From positions 62,001 to 126,000 of the forward strand of contig JAUILN010000006.1 of the NCBI GenBank assembly GCA_030432695.1: 64,000 nt of DNA. The letters are read 5' to 3'. Made by a program: the position numbers and the translations under genes. Shown here in pieces: positions 60,864 through 64,000 of the stretch (the first letter of the stretch is position 1; each line of letters opens with the position of its first letter). A model generated the notes under the pieces. The model was not told where the DNA came from, ran no database searches, and was given only the letters and a program-made list of their open reading frames with translations. This stretch comes from a bacterium. Its GTDB lineage: Bacteria; Planctomycetota; UBA1135; UBA2386.

Positions 60864-61424
60864 TCAGCCGATGCCGTAGCGGTCGCGCAATACGCCGAGG
60901 TGGTGCAGCTCGTGGCCGGCGATGATGTGGACCAGCGCGCGGACCGTTACCGAAGCGCCGCTGGCGATCCCGCGCCGCGCGCCGGTCTGCTCGTCGAAGG
61001 TCTCGAACAGCGCGAGGCTCGCGGCGCGCACCGCGCGGTACTCCGCGAGGAGCGAGGCCAGGGTCCGCGCATCGAAGTCGACTCCGGACATCCACTGGTC
61101 CTGGTCCATGCCCGGCAGCTCGGCGGGATCACCGCGGCCGATGGACAGCGCGCGGTAGGCGAACAGGCGCTCGCCGTCGATCAAGTGGCCGAGCAGTTGC
61201 TTGATGCTCCACTTGTCCGGGGCGTAGCGGTAGGCAGCGCGTGCCTCGTCGAGCGCGCCGAGCAGCGCCAGGGTCGCCTCGCCCTGTCGGCGCAGGTGTT
61301 CGACGACGTCTCCGTCTGGCACGAGGCGGGTGTAGGTCGCGTAGAAGTCGGCGTACTCGGTCGCGGCAGGCGCGGACAGTCGGTGCATCGCGGCATCGTG
61401 GCGGGCGAGCGCTGCGGCGTCCAT
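60864..61424 (-). CDS. DinB-family protein
   Basis: A protein of 174-186 residues with the DinB four-helix fold and metal-binding pattern: H in G-H-L-I-D-G-E-R and the pair H-E-L-H-H-L near the C-terminus (about 159-163 of the shorter form). The start is ATG 61424 (MDAAALARHDAA) or ATG 61388 (MHRLSAPAA). The upstream open frame to 61934 is a shadow of the sulfatase gene. DinB proteins include metal-dependent thiol S-transferases and damage-induced proteins of unknown function. It starts 29 nt after the sulfatase stop on the same strand, so they may be an operon. Confidence 0.9.
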   Translation of the reverse strand: MDAAALARHDAAMHRLSAPAATEYADFYATYTRLVPDGDVVEHLRRQGEATLALLGALDEARAAYRYAPDKWSIKQLLGHLIDGERLFAYRALSIGRGDPAELPGMDQDQWMSGVDFDARTLASLLAEYRAVRAASLALFETFDEQTGARRGIASGASVTVRALVHIIAGHELHHLGVLRDRYGIG

Positions 61425-61453
61425 CGCTGCGAGGCAGGTGCGGGAGGCGAGCG

Positions 61454-62857
61454 TCAGCGCTTCGGCCGGGGCAGCAGCGTGACGGCCGCCTCGACCTGGC
61501 CGGCCGGCCGTTGACCTGAGCCTTCGCGGTCGCCGTCGCCGAGTTCGGCGCGGGCCCGGTCGGCGATTCCGAGCAGCCGCTCCACGGCGTCGGGGTGATC
61601 GGCAGCCACGTCGGTGGCTTCGCCGAGGTCGGTCGCGAGGTCGAAGAGCTGGGGTCCGGTGAACTCCTGGTCGCGGGTGTCGGCGATCCGCAGCTTCCAC
61701 CGGCCGCTGCGGACGCATTCGAGGTGCTGCTTGAAGTAGTAGAGCATGTCGGGCACGCCGGTCTCGGCGGCGCCATCGTCGAGCCACAGCGCGGACCGGT
61801 CGACGCCGTCGATCTCCTGCTCCGGGAGCGCAGCCCCGGTGATCGTGGCGAGGCTCGGCAGCACGTCGAGCGAGCGGAGGATCCGGTCGTCGACGCGGCC
61901 GACCGGCACGTGGCCGGGCCAGCGGACGATGCACGGGACCCGCTGGCCGCCCTCCCAGGTCGTGCCCTTGCCGCCACGCAACGGCGTGTTGCGCGCGCCG
62001 TGCCGGGTGTTGCCGCCATTGTCGCTGGTGAAGATCACCAGCGTGTCGTCGTCGAGGTCGAGCGCCTTCAGGGTCGCCATCAGTTGGCCGACCGACCAGT
62101 CGAGCTCCTCGACACAGTCACCGAAGGCCGGCACCGCGGTGTTGTGCGAGCGGCCGTCGAACGACGGGCTCGAGTAGTGCGGCCAATGGGGGAAGGTGTG
62201 CGGCCAGTAGAGGAAGAATGGCTGGTCGGCATGCTCGCGCACGAAGCGGATCGCCTCGTCGACATAGCGGCGCGTGAGGTAGCGCTGGTCGGGCTCCTCC
62301 TCGATCACCTGCTCGTCGCGCAGCAGCGGCGTCTTCGGGTAGTTGCCGCGCGGCTTCGGGGTCTGCCCCATGTCGTTCGAGTACGGGATCCCGAAGTAGC
62401 AGTCGAACCCCTGGCGGGTCGGCAGGAACACCGGCTGGTCACCGAGGTGCCATTTGCCGATGCAGGCCGTCGCGTAGCCGAGCGGCTTCAGCACCTCGGC
62501 AATCGTGACCTCGTCGGGATGCAGGCCCTTGTGATGCCCGGGGAACAGCACCCACGCATCGCCGTCGCCACGGTCGAGGTGCACGCGGCGGGGATAGCAG
62601 CCGGTGAGCAGCGAGGCGCGGCTCGGTGTGCAAACTCCGCTGGACACGTAATAGCTGGTGAAGCGGGTGCCCTCCTCCGCGAGCTTGTCGATGTTCGGCG
62701 TGTGCTGGAACTCGGAGCCCTGGCAGGAGATGTCGGCGTAGCCGAGGTCGTCGCAGAGGATGAGGACGATGTTGGGTGGACGATCGGGACCTGAATCGGG
62801 AGCGCTGGCTTGCGGGGTGGCGACTGCGAGACCGGCGAGGAGGAGCTTGGCGAGCAT
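61454..62857 (-). CDS. Secreted formylglycine-dependent sulfatase
   Basis: From ATG 62857 (MLAKLLLAGLAVATPQASA) the 467-residue product is a typical exported sulfatase. Metal ligands N-I-V-L-I-L-C-D-D-L-G-Y, the modification motif C-T-P-S-R-A-S-L-L-T-G (Cys becomes formylglycine), then G-K-W-H-L-G, and T-S-D-N-G-G are all present. Such enzymes release sulfate from sulfated polysaccharides, which planctomycetes use widely. The frame to 62911 lies in a palindromic repeat and was rejected. Divergent from the DUF1587 gene by 121 nt and upstream of dinB. No sulfatase-maturing enzyme in view. The exact substrate cannot be read from the sequence. Confidence 0.94.
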   Translation of the reverse strand: MLAKLLLAGLAVATPQASAPDSGPDRPPNIVLILCDDLGYADISCQGSEFQHTPNIDKLAEEGTRFTSYYVSSGVCTPSRASLLTGCYPRRVHLDRGDGDAWVLFPGHHKGLHPDEVTIAEVLKPLGYATACIGKWHLGDQPVFLPTRQGFDCYFGIPYSNDMGQTPKPRGNYPKTPLLRDEQVIEEEPDQRYLTRRYVDEAIRFVREHADQPFFLYWPHTFPHWPHYSSPSFDGRSHNTAVPAFGDCVEELDWSVGQLMATLKALDLDDDTLVIFTSDNGGNTRHGARNTPLRGGKGTTWEGGQRVPCIVRWPGHVPVGRVDDRILRSLDVLPSLATITGAALPEQEIDGVDRSALWLDDGAAETGVPDMLYYFKQHLECVRSGRWKLRIADTRDQEFTGPQLFDLATDLGEATDVAADHPDAVERLLGIADRARAELGDGDREGSGQRPAGQVEAAVTLLPRPKR

Positions 62858-62880
62858 GGGGCTGGGTGTGGCTCGGACAG

Positions 62881-62909
62881 GTACGGCTGGTGCCTGGCAC
62901 CGGTCGTAC
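62881..62909. repeat. Core palindrome copy 6
   Basis: GTGCCTGGCAC at 62890-62900, centre 62895, with arms GTACGGCTG and CGGTCGTAC. They pair fully if two G-T wobbles are allowed, which implies that pairing rather than sequence is kept. It lies between the divergent sulfatase and DUF1587 genes. Confidence 0.8.
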
Positions 62910-62978
62910 ATCAGGAGAACCTACATGTTCGAGGTGCATGCAGTATCTTCGCGGCGCAGCTCCCCTCGCAGGTCCTCC

Positions 62979-64000
62979 ATGCGAACCGTGTCGCGTCCCT
63001 CGCTCCTCCTTCTCTGCGCCGTCTTCGTGGGTGGCGGTGCTGTCGGCCAGCGCTTCGACCACCACGCGGTCCGCGGTCGCCAACCCGCCGGCGGCATCTC
63101 CGATCGCCTCGAGGGCGAGTTCCTGCCGTTGCACGGCAGTGCCCGTGTTCAGGGCATGGAGGGCTTCGGTCCGGATTGGAGCGGTGATGCCCACGTCCTC
63201 TGGGACGGCACGGTCGGGGCGCGGATGGAGACGGCGTTCCCGGTCGAACGGGCCGGCCGCTATCGATTGGCGCTGCAGCTCACGTCGGCGCCCGACTACG
63301 GTCGCTTCACCGCGCGGCTCGATGGGGAAGTGCTGCGTGAGGGGATCGACCTGTTCTCCGGCCGGGTCGAGCTGGCCCCGCGGATCGACTGCGGGGAGTT
63401 CGATTTCGTGGCGGGGGAGCACGCGCTGGTCTTCGAGTTGACCGGTGCCCATCCGCGGGCCCGGGCGTTGAGCGGTGGGCGCTATCTGCTCGGCCTCGAC
63501 TTCGTGGAGTTGCAGAGGCTCGACGGGGAAGCCGAGGCTGCGAAGTCGGAGGAACGGCCGACCGCCGAGGCGGAACTTGTCGCTGCGCCGCGAGCTGCGC
63601 TGTCGTTGGTCGAGGCTCGGCCGTTGCTCGAGCGATACTGCCTGCGCTGTCACGGTGGCGAGGACGAGACCGAGGGCGACGTCGACCTGCATGCGCTGCG
63701 CACGCGGCAGGACCTCCTGGCCAGGCCCGAACTGATCCGTCTCGCCGCCGACGTGGTGGTGCACGCCGACATGCCGCCCGACGACGAATTGCAGCCGAGC
63801 GCCGACGAGCGCGCGCTGCTGGGGCGGTTCTTCGAGGCGTTGGTCGCCGAGGCGGCCGCGGCGGCGGAACTCGCCCCGGTGACCATGCGGCGGCTGAACC
63901 GCTACGAGTACAACAATGCGGTCCGTGACCTGCTGCACCTGAAGGGCGACGTCTACGCATTGCCGGAGAAGGTGGTGCGCGGCCACGACCACTTCGACCC
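62979..64000 (+). CDS. Secreted CXXCH and DUF1587-type protein, 3' truncated
   Basis: The frame is open from ATG 62979 to the end of the window (340 codons), and the gene continues outside. A signal peptide (MRTVSRPSLLLLCAVFVGGGAVGQ) is followed by a beta domain (about 30-190), which reads like a PA14 or carbohydrate-binding type. A CLRCHGG heme-binding motif lies near residue 227, and M-R-R-L-N-R-Y-E-Y-N-N-A-V-R-D-L-L is the start of DUF1587, which in planctomycetes precedes DUF1592/1588/1585 in large secreted cytochrome-like proteins (PSD1 and PSCyt architecture). Those domains would lie beyond the window. Role in respiration or polysaccharide oxidation is suspected but unknown. Confidence 0.85.
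   Translation, partial: MRTVSRPSLLLLCAVFVGGGAVGQRFDHHAVRGRQPAGGISDRLEGEFLPLHGSARVQGMEGFGPDWSGDAHVLWDGTVGARMETAFPVERAGRYRLALQLTSAPDYGRFTARLDGEVLREGIDLFSGRVELAPRIDCGEFDFVAGEHALVFELTGAHPRARALSGGRYLLGLDFVELQRLDGEAEAAKSEERPTAEAELVAAPRAALSLVEARPLLERYCLRCHGGEDETEGDVDLHALRTRQDLLARPELIRLAADVVVHADMPPDDELQPSADERALLGRFFEALVAEAAAAAELAPVTMRRLNRYEYNNAVRDLLHLKGDVYALPEKVVRGHDHFD

Noticed and set aside
1..64000. CRISPR array, prophage, integrase, insertion sequence, rRNA operon, riboswitch
   Set aside because: No direct-repeat/spacer pattern, transposase, integrase, rRNA or known riboswitch consensus was seen while reading both strands; this is a negative by eye and not a computed search.

Overview
The window is a 64 kb piece of a very GC-rich bacterial chromosome with no rRNA, phage or insertion sequence that I can recognise. 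The gene content points to a planctomycete: serine/threonine kinases with C-terminal TPR arrays, a small ECF-type sigma factor beside such a kinase, FHA proteins, a formylglycine sulfatase, a secreted CXXCH plus DUF1587-type protein at the right edge, many secreted proteins with repeats (Calx-beta, ELWxxDGT, beta-helix, carboxypeptidase-regulatory-like), and an outer membrane toolkit (LptF/LptG permeases, lipid A-type acyltransferase, TolC-like lipoprotein). Species cannot be named from the sequence alone.

Layout. 1-11.1 kb: signalling block with two membrane-anchored TPR kinases, an ECF sigma factor, a CARDB-like lipoprotein, a HEAT-repeat exported protein and an FHA protein. 11.1-12.5 kb: one doubtful small gene and two adjacent, about 175-nt imperfect palindromes sharing a central 16-mer. 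12.5-18.7 kb: envelope block with an OMP efflux lipoprotein, acyltransferase, double-lobed LPS kinase-like protein, LptF and LptG. 18.7-21.2 kb: GntR repressor with a polytopic membrane protein, its operator and promoter, a MazE-like/Doc toxin-antitoxin pair, a degraded tRNA-like sequence and a 37-codon membrane peptide. 21.2-24.7 kb: Nramp-like transporter and a DUF5060 glycoside hydrolase-like protein. 24.7-40.7 kb: four large paralogous membrane-anchored proteins, all on the minus strand, interrupted by an ELWxxDGT protein and an esterase/Calx-beta protein. 40.8-52.7 kb: mutS, a lipoprotein, a beta-helix protein, a cysteine desulfurase, an FHA/GAF/AAA-like/Fis regulator, the EF-P paralogue EfpL, a YaeQ-like nuclease-fold protein and a CNNM/DUF21 protein. 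52.7-64 kb: a large MscS channel, a GalU-like enzyme overlapping a 1123-residue sugar kinase/nucleotidyltransferase fusion, a C45 acyltransferase-like protein, DinB, a sulfatase and the truncated DUF1587 protein.

The most unusual layer is non-coding. A dispersed palindrome with core GTGCC(T/A)GGCAC occurs at five sites (six core copies) between 27 and 63 kb; its flanking arms differ from copy to copy yet stay complementary within each copy, and one site is a BIME-like inverted pair. A sixth palindrome, with a different core but the same design, sits upstream of mutS. Together with the two long hairpins at 11.8-12.16 kb this suggests one or more families of mobile or structurally selected palindromes. 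At protein level the main curiosities are the four-paralogue family with an invariant C-[DE]-D...IDLRGL signature, a bacterial enhancer-binding-like regulator that has lost its ATPase and GAFTGA motifs, an LPS kinase with a second dead kinase half, and a fucokinase-like/UDP-sugar pyrophosphorylase fusion with an altered phosphate loop.
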